Counted from the stretch's first letter, positions 11,461-22,562 are shown. The stretch is 64,000 nucleotides of DNA from Thinopyrum elongatum (GCA_011799875.1 CM022297.1:443101292-443165291), one strand, 5' to 3'. Made by a program: numbers and translations. The notes: a model not told the origin generated them from the sequence alone.

Positions 11461-12368
11461 GAAGTGTCATGTAGTCGACGTTCACATGACACCACTAAGG
11501 GAATCACAACATACATATCATCAAAATATCGAACACATATCAAGTTCACATGATTACTTGCAACATGATTTCTCCCGTGACCTCAAGAACAAAAGTAACT
11601 ACTCACAAATGATAATCATGCTCAAGATCAGAGGGGTATTAAATAGCATATTGGATCTGAACATATAATCTTCCACCAAATAAACCATATAGTAATCAAC
11701 TACAAGATGTAATCAACACTACTAGTCACCCACAAGCACCAATCTATAGTTCCGGTACAAAGATTGAACACAAGAGATGAACTAGGGTTTGAGAGGAGAT
11801 GGTGCTGTTGAACATGTTGATGGAGATTACCCTCCCCAAGATGGGAGAGTTGGTGGTGATGATGATGACGATGATTTCCCCCTCTGGGAGGGAAGTTCCC
11901 CCGGAGGGCAAAAGTGCTCCTGCCCAAGTTCCACCTCGAGACGACGGTGCTCCGTCCCGAAAGTCCTCTCCTTATTTTTTCTAGGTCAAAATGACTTATA
12001 TACCAGAAGATGGGCACCGGAGGTGGGCCGAGGGGAGCACAACCCACCAGGGCGCGCCTGAGCTCCCTGGCGCGCCCAGGTGGGTTGTGCCCACCTGGTG
12101 GGCCCCCTCTGGTACTTATTGGCTCCAATATTTCTCATTTATTCCATAAAAAATCCCCGTAAAGTTTCAGCTCATTTGGAGTTGTGCAGAATAGGTAGCC
12201 TGGCGTAGCTTTTTCAAGTCCAGATTTCCAGCTGCCGGAATTCTCCCTCTTTGTGTGTACCTTGCATATTATGAGAGAAAAGGCATTAGAATTACTCCAA
12301 AAAGCATTATTATGCATAAAAACATCATAAATAACAGTAGGAAAACATAATGCAAAATGGACGTATCA
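11461..12368 (-). repeat. Element A 3' LTR, partial
   Basis: The LTR starts at 12368 with TGATACGTCCATTTTGC on the minus strand and matches the D and D2 LTRs. It includes a GC inverted repeat (12043-12083) and a TATATAAG promoter box (plus 11995-12002). The last about 600 bp of the LTR are missing. Confidence 0.85.
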
Positions 12369-13550
12369 ACTCCCCCAAGCTTAGACCTCGCTTGTCCTCA
12401 AGCGAAAACCGAAATCAAAAAACATGTCCACATGCTTAGAGAGAGAGGTGTCGATAAAAACAAAATACGGACATAGAAGCATCATGTAATTTTATTATAA
12501 CAGCAACAAACTTTTAACATAAAACTTTTATCATAGACTTCTCATGAATAAGTAACAATTCATCACAATCGAAGTATAAAGCATAAACTCTATTAGAAAC
12601 CAACAAACTATGTTCTCAGTCAACTTTGCAACTACAATTCATCATCTTTTCAGGAAGGGTCACGTATCGGAGCCTTTAGGCAAGTCCACACACTCAACCA
12701 TCATATAGTCTTCTATGATTGCTAACACTCACCGCATACACATGAGCAAAACGTTTCAACCGGACACATAGAAAGATAGGGGCTTATAGTTTCGCCTCCC
12801 AACGTATTCACCTCAAGGGTGATGTCAACAATAATAACTCATGCTGCCCATATTCAACTGGACATATGTGCCTAGATTTTTCCTCACCACATGATGCTTG
12901 CCAAAGGAGGAAAATAAAAGGAAAAGAGAGAAGAACTTTGACTCTTGCATAAAAGTAAATACATAAAAGTAAAAGTAAAAGGAAAATATAGACTCTTGCA
13001 TAACTTCTATGTGAATATGAACAAACATAAATCATTAAGTTGTCTTCCTTGTCCAACGTCCACAATTTTGGCATATAATATTTTGATGGGGGCTCAATAT
13101 CACAAAAGATTTCCATGATAGTGTATTTATATGTGAATCTTCTCTTTCCTTATTAATTCTTTCATGAGTTGCATCATTAACTAATGCTATGTTTGTCAAC
13201 CTCTAATAAAATTTTCTACTTATACTTTTCCTTATGTGGTGTTATCACCTACCATAGGATTAGCATATGATCTTTTCATTTATTTTCTTTCTCTTTATTG
13301 AAACATGAAAGTAAAGAAAGCAAAAACTCAAACTAAACTTTATTATATATCTCGCACACGATTACAAGGATGGATTACTAAGCAAGCTCTCAAAAAGAAA
13401 GGATCGAACTAAACTTTTATTCATCTAAAGCAAAAGATAACCATGGATCGAACTAAGAAAAGTAAAGGCAAAAGATAGTGGGGTTGATACAATACCGGGG
13501 TACCTCCCCCAAGCTTGGCGGAAGCCAAGGGGAGTGCCCATACCCGATAC
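12369..13550 (-). other. Element A region between the post-pol ORF and the 3' LTR
   Basis: No coding sequence was recognised. The polypurine tract AAGCTTGGGGGAGT (minus) lies at 12369-12383, next to the LTR. A second tract, CCAAGCTTGGGGGAGGT, lies at 13501-13517, about 35 bp after the small ORF's stop. The block after that stop is shared with element D (45992-46050). Confidence 0.7.
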
Positions 13551-13955
13551 TCAATTTTCTTTTGGTGATGAAGAAGGAGGTGGTGGTGATGGAGTAGTAG
13601 TGATCCTGTCCTTCAAGATCAAGAGATTCTCCAATCTACGGATGACGCTCCGAAGGAAGATGATGTGCTCTTGATGCAGAATATTTTCACGAGTGAGATA
13701 TTTATTTTGCACACGAACCGTTTCGATGATCCGAAAGGCTTCAATCTCAGTAGGGGTAAGATGAGCATAGTAAGGTTTAAGGATATCTTCTTCTTCCTCC
13801 TCGGCAGGCAGTGCTTGTTCGATCACCGACGTTTGATCTCCGGTAGCCTCCTTGCCCTTGTCCTCCTTGGCTGCTCCAACGGCCTCTTCCCTCTTTAGCT
13901 CGATCTTCATCAACCAAGCATCCTCTTCCACATTGTTAGAGGAAGAAGAAGACAT
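13551..13955 (-). CDS. Post-pol small ORF of element A (unknown function)
   Basis: An intact 134-residue ORF starts at the ATG at 13955 (MSSSSSNNVEEDAW). This start is chosen because it follows a TATA box by about 90 bp and matches the arrangement in element D; the frame stays open further upstream. The protein is acidic (AEEEEEDILKPYYAHL), then has an amphipathic, probably coiled-coil segment from ETVRVQNKYLTREN to RRLENLLILKDR, and a Pro/Ser-rich tail. Element D encodes a clear homologue at 45566-45991. It occupies the place of the env-like ORF of Athila elements, but no signal peptide or membrane segment is visible. It stays intact although pol is broken. The function is not known. Confidence 0.7.
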   Translation of the reverse strand: MSSSSSNNVEEDAWLMKIELKREEAVGAAKEDKGKEATGDQTSVIEQALPAEEEEEDILKPYYAHLTPTEIEAFRIIETVRVQNKYLTRENILHQEHIIFLRSVIRRLENLLILKDRITTTPSPPPPSSSPKEN

Positions 13956-14044
13956 GATGCCTGGCTTAACAAATCTGATAGAAAACAGCAAGAAAAGAGA
14001 ACAGGAGATTTCTCCGCGATACGGAGGTCAATAGGTTCGGTGTG

Positions 14045-14162
14045 TATATAAAGATTTTTTATCTTGGAAAACAAGCAAACGGAAGAAAAACAGAGTCCGG
14101 AAGGTACCCGAGGTGGGCACAACCCACCTGGGCGCGCCTGGCAAGCCAGGCGCGCCCTGGTG
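14045..14162 (-). promoter_or_regulatory. Promoter-like module upstream of the element A post-pol ORF
   Basis: A long GC inverted repeat with a short CAAG loop (14125-14162, arms CCTGGGCGCGCCTGG and CCAGGCGCGCCCTGG) is followed on the minus strand by a TTTATATA box (14045-14052), 90 bp before the ORF start. The same order occurs in the LTR promoters and in element D at 45381-45482. Promoter activity is inferred from this layout. Confidence 0.5.
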
Positions 14163-14279
14163 TCTTGTGCCCACTAGGGGTGCCTTCCTGGTTGCTTCTT
14201 ATTTTCCTAATTTTCTAATTATTCCAAAACTGACAAAAAATATTTTTGCAGATTTTTCGGAGTCCGTTTACTTACCGTA

Positions 14280-17130
14280 TCACGTACCTCCTCTTTTTCG
14301 CGATTCTGGAGTGTTCCGGAAGGACTCTTTTATGTGTTCTTCCGGTGTCATAGTTTGGACAATATTACTTTCAATATTAATGGGCGTACCTGAGATATAA
14401 TGTTTTATTCGTTGCCCATTAACAACCTTCGGGTTAGTACCTTCGGCATTATTTATTTTGATAGCTCCAGGCCGATAAACCTCCTCGATAACATAGGGTC
14501 CTTCCCATTTGGAGAGGAGTTTTCCTGCAAATAATCTGAAACGAGAGTTGTACAAAAGAACATATTCTCCAACTTTGAACTCACGCTTTTGGATTCTTTT
14601 ATCATGCCATCTTTTAACTTTTTCTTTAAATAACTTGGCATTTTCATAAGCTTGGGTTCTCCATTCATCTAATGAGCTAATATCAAATAACCCCTTTTCA
14701 CCGGCAAGTTTGAAATCATAGTTGAGTTCTTTAATTGCCCAATATGCTTTATGTTCTAACTCAAGAGGCAAATGACAAGCTTTTTCATAAACCATTTTAT
14801 AAGGAGACATACCCATAGGATTTTTATATGTTGTTCTATAAGCCCAAAGTGCATCACCTAATTTCTTAGACCAATTCTTCCGGGAACTATTGACAGTCTT
14901 TTGCAAAATTAATTTTATTTCTCTATTGCTAAGTTCAACTTGACCACTAAACTGAGGATGATAGGGTGATGTAATTCTATGGTTAACATCATACTTGGCA
15001 AGCAGTTTACGGAAAGCACCATGAATAAAGTGTGAACCACCATCAGTCATTAAATATCTAGGGACTCCAAACCTTGGGAAAATAACTTCCTTAAGCATTT
15101 TAATAGAGGTGTTGTGATCAGCACTACTGGTTGGAATAGCTTCTACCCACTTAGTAACATAATCAACATCAACCAAAATATGAGTATACCCATTAGAGGA
15201 AGGAAAAGGTCCCATGAAATCAAATCCCCAAACATCAAATGGTTCAACAGCAAGAGAATAATTCATAGGCATTTCTTGATGCTTACCAATATTACCTATT
15301 CTTTGACATTCATCACAAGATAAGACGAACTTACGAGCATCCTTGAAGAGAGTAGGCCAATAAAAACCAGATTGCAATACCTTATGAGCAGTTCTGTCTC
15401 CCGCATGATGTCCTCCACAAGCTTCGGAGTGACATTTCCGTAGGATTTCTCCCTGTTCATGCTCAGGTACACAACGTCTAATAATACCATCTACTCCTTC
15501 TTTATAAAGATGTATGTCATCCCAGAAGTAATGTCTTAAATCATAGAAGAATTTTTTCTTTTGTTGCTATGTAAAGCTAGGTGGTAAATATTTAGCAACA
15601 ATGTAATTAGCATAATCAGCATACCAAAGAGTGTTATTAGAAACAATTATTGCAGCTAACTGCTCATCAGGAAAGCTATCATCAATAGGTAGTGGGTCAT
15701 CAAGGACATTTTCAAGCCTAGACAAGTTATCAGCTACGGGATTCTCTGCTCCTTTTCTATCAGTAATATGCAAATCAAATTGTTGTAGCAAGAGAACCCA
15801 CCTAATGAGTCTAGGTTTAGCATCTTTCTTTTCCATAAGATATTTTATACCAGCATGATCGGTGCGAACAGTCACTTTAGAATCAACATTGTAGGATCTA
15901 AATTTATCACAAGCAAACACAACTGCTAAGAATTCTTTTTCAGTAGTAGCATAATTTCGTTGGGCACTGTCTAGAGTTTTACTAGCATAATGGATAACAT
16001 TTAGTTTCTTATCAACTCTTTGTCCTAGAACAGCACCAACAGCATAATCACTAGCATCACACATAATTTCAAAAGGCAAGTTCCAATCAGGTGGTTGAAC
16101 AATAGGTGCAGTAATTAAGGCTTTCTTGAGTGTTTCGAAGGCTTCTAAACAATCATCATCAAAAATGAAAGGAGTGTCCTTTTGCAAAAGATTTGTAAGA
16201 GGCCTAGAATTTTTTGAAAAGTCTTTGATAAATCTCCTATAGAAACCAGCATGAACAAGGAAACTACGAATACCTTTGATATCCTTAGGACTTGGCATTT
16301 TCTCAATTGCATCAACCTTAGCTTTGTCCACCTCAATACCTCTTTCAGAAATTTTATGGCCCAAAACAATACCTTCATTAACCATAAAGTGGCACTTCTC
16401 CCAATTCAAGACAAGATTTGTTTGCTCACATCTCTGCAAAACTTGATCAAGATTGCTTAAACAATCATCAAAAGACTTCCCATAAACAGAAAAGTCATCC
16501 ATGAAAACCTCAACAATCTTTTCACAAAAGTCAGAGAATATAGCAGTCATACATCTTTGAAAGGTAGCAGGTGCATTGCATAAACCAAAAGGCATACGTC
16601 TATAAGCATAAGTTCCAAAGGGACAAGTGAAAGTGGTCTTTTCTTGATCAGGTTGAGAAACAGGTATTTGTGAAAAACCAAAATATCCATCAAGGAAACA
16701 AAAATGTGTGTGCTTTGACAATCTTTCTAGCATTTGATCAATAAAAGGCAAAGGGTAATGATCTTTTCTAGTTGCTTTGTTTAATTTTCTAAAATCAATT
16801 ACCATTCTATAGCATGTAACAATTCTTTGTGGGATGAGTTCATTTTTATCATTAGGAACAACAGTAATTCCTCCCTTCTTAGGGACACAATGAACAGGAC
16901 TTACCCACCTACTATCAGTTATAGGATAGATTATACCTGCTTCCAGAAGTTTTAATATTTCTGTTCTTACCACTTCTTTCATCTTCGGGGTTTAACCGAC
17001 ATTGGTGATCAACAACGGGTTTGGCATCAGGTTCCATATTAATTTTGTGCTGACATAGAGTGGGACTAATGCCCTTAAGATCATCAAGAGTATATCCAAT
17101 AGCAGCTCGGTGCTTCCTTAGAACTTTCAA
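14280..17130 (-). pseudogene. pol: Element A pol: RT, RNase H and integrase (near intact)
   Basis: One frame runs from 16982 to 14280 with a single in-frame TAG at 15567-15569. A one-base insertion near 16985 separates it from upstream pol sequence to 17130 (KHRAAIGYTLDDLKG). RT is marked by [15 protein letters not shown] and the FMDD catalytic box ([10 protein letters not shown]). RNase H is marked by [14 protein letters not shown]. Integrase has a CDECQRIGN zinc-finger part, the acidic residues in [18 protein letters not shown] and [11 protein letters not shown], and a WEGPYVIEEVY module. These enzymes copy and insert the element in trans or cis. The protease and gag parts are missing. Confidence 0.92.
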
Positions 17131-17145
17131 TAGTCTTTCTTCTTC

Positions 17146-17349
17146 ATGTCCTTAGAAATTTGAATAGAACTTGCGCACACGGTTCATCTCCGTCGCCTCC
17201 AGAAACAGTGTGCGCTGAGCCTATTGTGTGTTGCGTTATGATTGGCCGGAACCCCAGCCACGCGGATCGCGTGTGTGCACTGTAGGATGCGCCGTGATCG
17301 AACGGCAATCCATGTCCCTCACATTGCACCCGTGCAGCTGTAGCTGGAT
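17146..17349. other. CACTA sequence between element A and the 505-bp array
   Basis: No gene is evident. The block GCACACGGTTCATCTCCGTC (about 17175) has a near copy after the array at about 19533 (GCACATGATTCATCTCCGTC). The 505-bp array may therefore be an insertion or expansion inside a formerly continuous CACTA segment. Confidence 0.5.
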
Positions 17350-19535
17350 TAGATTTATATGCGCTAAATGCCTATAAAATGCACATAATCCCCTAAATAT
17401 GGTAAATGAGCCTAGAAAAATGCCAAGTTTGAACATGGTTATTTGCAGGGTGTATTTTTGTCGTAGAAAAAAACTCCAGGGCAAAGAACGAAGAAAATTT
17501 GGATTCCCCTTCAATCTTGGTGATTTCCCTCGAGAAAGCATGGAACTTCCTCGGTGATGGTTCGATTTATGAAGGGCGTGCATGACGACATACGCCAAAC
17601 CTTCTCAAATTTTTATGAGGGCATGGTGAGGCCATACCATGGCACCATTCCAGGCGTCATGTTTTTCAAGCATTTATTTCATTTTTCTATAGTTGAAACC
17701 CCAATAAACAAACATTTGTGGTTGACTATTGCCACACTTTTCATCAAAATATCTGCCCATTTCTTATAAAAGGCATGAGAATTTACTAAATGGCATGAGC
17801 ATGGTTTTCCAGGCCGTTCTTGTGCATCCTTTCATGCACCGATTGTTTGAACTGGAATTATGTGCATTAAGGCCTAGAAAATGCACATAATCCCCTAAAT
17901 ATGGTAAATGAACCCGGAAAAATGCCAAATTTGAACACGGTGTTCATCGTAGAAAAAAACTCATGGACAAAGGACAAAGGAAATTTGGATCCCCCTTCAA
18001 TCTTGGTGATTTCCCCCTCGAAACCATGAAACTTCCTCGGTGATGGTTCGATTTATGAAAGGCGTGCATGACGACATAAGGCAAACATTCTCAAATTTTT
18101 ACCAGGGCACGGTGAGGCCATACCATGGCACCACGCTTGGCATCATGTTTTCCAAGCATGTGTTTCATTTTTGTATAGTTGTTAACCCAGTAAACGACGC
18201 GTTTGTGGTTGACTATTGCCACACATTTACTTGAAATCTCTGCCCATTCCTTATAAAAGGCATGAGAATTTACTAAATAGCATGAGCATGGTTTTCCAGA
18301 CCGTTCTTGTGCATCTTTTCATGCACCGATTGTTCAAATTTGAATTATGTGCATTAATACCTAGAAAATGCACATAATCCCCTGAATATGGTAAATGAGC
18401 CCAAAAAAATGTCAAATTTGAACACATTGCAATGGAGGGGGTATGTTGATCATTGGAATAAAAACTGAATGACAAAATAGGACGAAAATTTGGATTCCCC
18501 TTCAATCTTGGTGATTTCCCTCTCGAAAGCATGGAACTTCCTCGGTGATGGTTCGATTTATGAAGGGTGTGCATGACGACATAAACCAAACCTTCTCAGC
18601 TTTTTACCAGGGCACGATGAGGCCATACCATGGCACCATGCCAGGCGCCATGTTTTTCAAGCACGTATTTCATTTTTCTATAGTTGATAACCTAGTAAAT
18701 GACGCGTTTGTGGTTGACTATTGCCACGCATTCCCTTGAAATCTCTGCCGATTCCTTGTAAAAGGCATGAGAATTTACTAAATACCACGATTATTGTTTT
18801 CCAGATTGTTCTTGTGCACCTTTTCATGCACCGATTGTTTGAATTTGAATTATGAGGATTAATGCCTAGAAAATGCACATAATCCCCTAAATATGGTAAA
18901 TGAGCCCAAAAATGCCAAATTTGAACACGTTGCATTCGAGGGGGTATGTTGATTGTAGAAAAAACTGAATGACAAACTAGGAAGGAAATTTGGATTCCCG
19001 GCCCCTTCAATCTTGGTGATTTCCCCCTCGAAACCATATAAATTCCTCGGTGATGGTTCGATTTATGAATGGCGTGCATGACGACATAAGCCAAATCTTC
19101 TCAAATTTTTACCAGGGCATGGTGAGGCCATACCATGGCACCATGCCAGCCGTCATGTTTTTGAAGCATGTATTTCATTTTTCTACAGTTGAAAAACCAA
19201 TAAACGACGAGTTTGTGGTTGACTATTGCCACACATTTCCGTGAAATCTCTGCCCATTCCTTGTAAAAGGCATGAGAATTTACTAAATAGCACAATCATG
19301 GTTTTCCAGACCATTCTCGTGCACCTTTTCATGCATTGATTGTTTGAAATTGAATTATGTGCATTAATGCCTAGAAAATGCACATAATCCCCTAAATATT
19401 GTAAATGAACCCGGAAAAGTGCCAAATTTGAACATGGTGATTTGCAGGGTTTATGTTCATTATAGAAAAAAACTCATGGACAAAGGACAAAGAAAATTTG
19501 GATTCCCCTTCAATCTCGGTGATTTACTATCGCAC
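17350..19535. repeat. ~505-bp tandem array, four full units plus a partial
   Basis: Landmarks recur in order: GGTGATGGTTCGATTTATGA begins near 17552, 18038, 18543 and 19048 (spacings 486, 505, 505), and AAATGCACATAATCCCCT occurs near 17376, 17877, 18366, 18872 and 19377. The last unit is partial. Each unit keeps an open plus-strand frame of 64-71 codons starting MMVRFM and also open minus-strand frames, so coding is doubtful. The array lies upstream of the right B3 gene. Confidence 0.9.
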
Positions 19536-19836
19536 ATGATTCATCTCCGTCACCTCTGTGAACCGTGTGTGTTCACCCACACATGAAAAAGGAAAAAAGA
19601 AAACCCTCGCCCACTTCGTCCCCACCCACTCGCCGCGGACTCCTCCGCAACTCTGCACCGCATCAACTTCTATCGCGGCGGCCACCCTAAGCTTGACAGC
19701 TGTCGTCGGCAGGCGGAGGTCGCGCTCCAAACAGCACGCGATTTCGCCCCTACCACTTTCCGCCGCCTATCTGCACTGACATTCTAGACTCTGGTCGATT
19801 GGGGTTTTCTGCGGGATTGGGTCAGGGATTTTTCTC

Positions 19837-20695
19837 ATGGAGAAGGTAATCAATTTAGCGAAATATTCACTCTCTCTTATCGCAGTCCGTCCGTCGCTGT
19901 TAATCAACCGGCGGAAATCATCGTGCATTCATTTTTCTTCTAGTTGATTCGAGGGTTTTTATTCAGGTGTCCACAGTGCGAGCACAAATCGGGCAAGTGT
20001 GGTCGCGGCCAGTCAGAAACGAAGTTCTATCTCACCATTCTGGATGACTTCAGGGAGCGCTCGGTATGTTCAATCTCACCCTACCACAGTCGGCATGGCC
20101 TAAATTTGTGAACATATACCGTCTGTTGCTACATTTGGATAAAAGTTACTGTGCCACGTGCAGCCTAGATGTCGAAGCCGATTTTTTTCCCCCTATATAA
20201 GGCAAATTTATGATGTATTGTTCATTCAGTTACTCTCATATTTGCATCAAATCTTTGTTACATTATCTATTTTTTATTATATATTTGTGTACTTTGCTTT
20301 CATCTATATATTGATCTGTTCTATCAGTTACTCCCATATTTGCATCTTGCTCTGTTATTTCAATATATCTAATTTACGATCTTAATTTTCATTTCAAGCA
20401 GTACATCCCTTGCTTTGCAAGAACAGGAGTAGAAGGAAATCTTGGGCTTTACTTTGTTGATGACTCCATGGATGTCATATTGACAACGCAACATGGATTT
20501 ACAATGATAGTTAGCGTAAAACTTGATAAAGATAGTCACTCCTATTTTGATGCGGACCTTTGGAGAAAAATGTCTAAGTGTTATGAACTGAAAGCTGGCA
20601 ATAAAATTCTAGTGCGTGCACCACAGCCTGGTCTAATTAATGTGGATGTTTACTTCCCCAACGTCATCAGCCAATCAAAGTCTGATCGAGATTAG
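19837..20695 (+). CDS. B3-domain gene in the right half of the CACTA element, first module
   Basis: A spliced model works in one frame: exon 19837-19845 (MEK, then GT donor), exon 19977-20063 after a CCACAG acceptor (CEHKSGKCGRG, then KFYLTILDDFRERS), and exon 20402-20695 after a CAAGCAG acceptor (YIPCFARTG, later AGNKILVRAPQPG), ending in TAG. The product is about 129 residues. The pattern FYLTILDDFRERS followed by an IP-like turn and a closing KAGNKILVRAP strand fits a plant B3 DNA-binding domain. The N-terminal Cys/His cluster could bind metal. Transcription runs towards the right terminus, opposite to the left B3 gene. An alternative splice near 20682 could join it to a second module. Confidence 0.55.
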
Positions 20696-20904
20696 TGTCC
20701 TTTCAACTTTCTCCATGCTGGCATATTACTTAGCAAAATCAGGGTATTTGTTCTGACTAATTGATCACTATTTAAGCAACCAATTGTGATTTCATTTTCT
20801 GACTCCGTTCCTAGGCAGTAACAAATTCTATTTACCAATTTATGTGCACTATATATTCTTCTGCCATGTTCTGAATAAATAATACATTTCCACCTTTTAA
20901 GCAG

Positions 20905-21464
20905 GATATGTTGGATGCATAGTGAATGATCTGTATGTTACTAAGCGTACCAAATTTCACTGGAAGGACTTGAAGCATGTCATAAACTTTGTTCATAATC
21001 TGACAGAGATAGCACAGCGTATGAATGCTGGATTTTGGATGGGATTAATTATACCTATGGTGCACACATTGAACAAGACCAATTGTGTGCACAAAACGCT
21101 GGTACAAAGTCTTATTTTTATGTTGATGCTCATAAACTATATATACCTTCAACGATATGTTACAATTGGTTTTTATTCTACATTTCAACAAAAATTGCCC
21201 GCTGTAGCTGTTCCTGGATCGATTTCCCGGTATGGTCAAATTACACTTGTCCCTGCTAATAACACCAAAGTGATTGCAAGGTACTGCATTTCCCGCAGAA
21301 ATGGAACCATTCAAATTAACAAGTTCTCGCTTGTCGTGGCAATGCATCCATATTGGAAAATTGGAGACACTGTTCTACTCATGCTCTACCAAGGCACAGG
21401 AGGGCTCTTCCTTTTCATTGACGAGATGCCGAGTCGCTGTGATCAAGCTGCTTCCAGCGGATAG
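20905..21464 (+). CDS. Second B3-like module of the right CACTA gene
   Basis: After a TTTTAAGCAG acceptor at about 20904 a frame stays open to a TAG at 21462. If exon 3 of the upstream gene is spliced at its internal GT (about 20682), this frame joins in phase. The C-terminal half resembles a B3 fold: LPAVAVPGSISRYGQITL, then WKIGDTVLLMLYQGTGG. The N-terminal half (KFHWKDLKHVINFVHN) is not recognised. It may be an exon of the first-module gene, giving a two-B3 protein, or a decayed separate copy. No independent start is evident. Confidence 0.45.
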
Positions 21465-21466
21465 TT

Positions 21467-21608
21467 ATGGTTGTTGGCCCTCAGCCTCTTAAAATGTGCT
21501 AGCTGTTATTATGTTAAGTATGTAGATATGGACCATATGGTTGTTGGCCCTCAGCCTCTTAAAATGTGATAGTTGTTACTATGTTAAGTATGTAGATATG
21601 GACCATAT
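21467..21608. repeat. 70-bp direct duplication 3' of the right B3 gene
   Basis: The block beginning TTGTTGGCCCTCAGCCTCTT occurs at 21471 and again at 21541, each followed by AAAATGTG and ending GACCATATGG. The two 70-bp copies differ at about three bases, so the duplication is fairly recent. It overlaps the region just after the stop codon. Confidence 0.95.
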
Positions 21609-22009
21609 GGTTGTCAAAAGTGTGTTACGAAGATCCTCCTTTTGTCGAATAGTGTAACCACTATATATATGTTATCAAATGTTGTTAGCAAAGTTCTTAA
21701 ATTTTCATGGAAAGTATTAGTATCGTACACAGTTCATTGAGTTTAAGCGTGTGCCCGGTAGAGTGGTAGAGTAGAGGACGCCCATGTTTTGGACGTGGTG
21801 ATCAGCACCGATGTCGAGAAGGCATTTGCATATTAATTGTCCATATTGCAAATTCACACACGTGTTAACATAAGGAAACGTATGTGTAACTTACTAATCA
21901 TCGCACACGAGTACTCACAGACGCATCATGTGCGATACTCCTAGCCACCGCAAGCAACTAGTTTGCAATTTTCAAAGTTTTTTGTACACACATAATCTCA
22001 CACGAATTA

Positions 22010-22400
22010 ACTGTCTCATCGCAAACAGTTCATCCGAGTGGGCTGTTTGCCGCGTACCACACACATCTTGTTTACACGACTCGTTTGTGTTCTTTTGGAT
22101 CATCGCAAACAGTTCATCTATGTGAACTATATGCCGCATATCACACACATCTTGTTAAGTTGAACCGTTTCTGTTGTGTTCCCTAATCGAAAATAGTTCG
22201 TCCGAGTGAACCGTATGCCGTATATCACACACACCTTGATCTGGCTAACCGTTTCAGTTGCACTCCCTAATAGCAAACAGTTCATCTGAGCGAACTGTAT
22301 GCCATATATCGCACACACCTTGATATGGCTGCCCGTTTCTGTTGTTCTGTCTCATCGCAAACAGTTCGTATGGATCATCTGTGTGCCCTGCATCGCACAC
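22010..22400. repeat. 84-bp subterminal tandem array of the CACTA element
   Basis: The motif GCAAACAGTTC or a variant occurs at about 22021, 22105, 22188, 22272 and 22356, spacing 83-84 bp. Each unit also has a CACACACxTTG block and an ACCGTTTCTGTTG-like block. It lies 160-550 bp from the right terminus. Such arrays in CACTA elements are usual binding sites for the element's own protein. Whether the B3 proteins bind here is inference. Confidence 0.85.
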
Positions 22401-22562
22401 GCAACTAAAATCTGAACCGTGTTTGATGTCTCCGCCATCGCAAATGTTTTGCATCTTTTTTGACGGTTTTTTTACATCACCGTTTGCGATTAATGCATCC
22501 CACACAGTTTCATCAAAGGGTCTCTGATCATAGTGTCACGTTAGCAGCATCCTGCAGTAGTG

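Larger units (their letters stand above)
11461..17145 (-). mobile_element. Element A: truncated Athila-lineage Gypsy element in the CACTA transposon
   Basis: Read on the minus strand, the fragment contains the RT-RNase H-integrase part of pol, a small post-pol ORF, an untranslated region with polypurine tracts, and the first about 900 bp of the 3' LTR. Gag, protease, the primer site and the 5' LTR are absent, and the 3' LTR is cut at 11461. Both edges are ragged with no target duplication, so it was truncated after or during arrival in the CACTA element. Coding sequence closely matches elements D and D2. Confidence 0.85.
7239..22562. mobile_element. CACTA DNA transposon, 15.3 kb, carrying nested elements
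   Basis: The left end is CACTAGTACCG (7239) and the right end is CTGCAGTAGTG (22562), so both termini read CACTA inward. The host triplet ACT is duplicated at 7236-7238 and 22563-22565. The uninterrupted site is seen in the other B LTR at about 1230-1245 (GATCTACTCAAACATC). Inner terminal sequences are only partly similar, so the inverted repeats are imperfect. Both subterminal regions carry repeated CATCGCAAACAGTTC or CATCGCACACG motifs. No transposase domain was recognised in the remaining 9.6 kb of own sequence. It carries two B3-domain genes and a nested Athila fragment, and is probably non-autonomous. Confidence 0.9.

Noticed and set aside
11700..12128. His-rich minus-strand ORF of 142 codons and overlapping plus-strand ORFs
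   Set aside because: They lie in the 3' LTR of element A, and similar frames at 50378-50809 and 47694-48224 are in the D and D2 LTRs; they reflect CCATCATCA-type LTR sequence, not proteins.
13551..13955. Post-pol ORF as a true envelope gene
   Set aside because: It sits in the env-like position but is short, acidic and coiled-coil-like, with no signal peptide, cleavage site or membrane segment.
22010..22400. CRISPR-like array
   Set aside because: The regular 84-bp repeat has no unique spacers and lies in a plant CACTA subterminal region.
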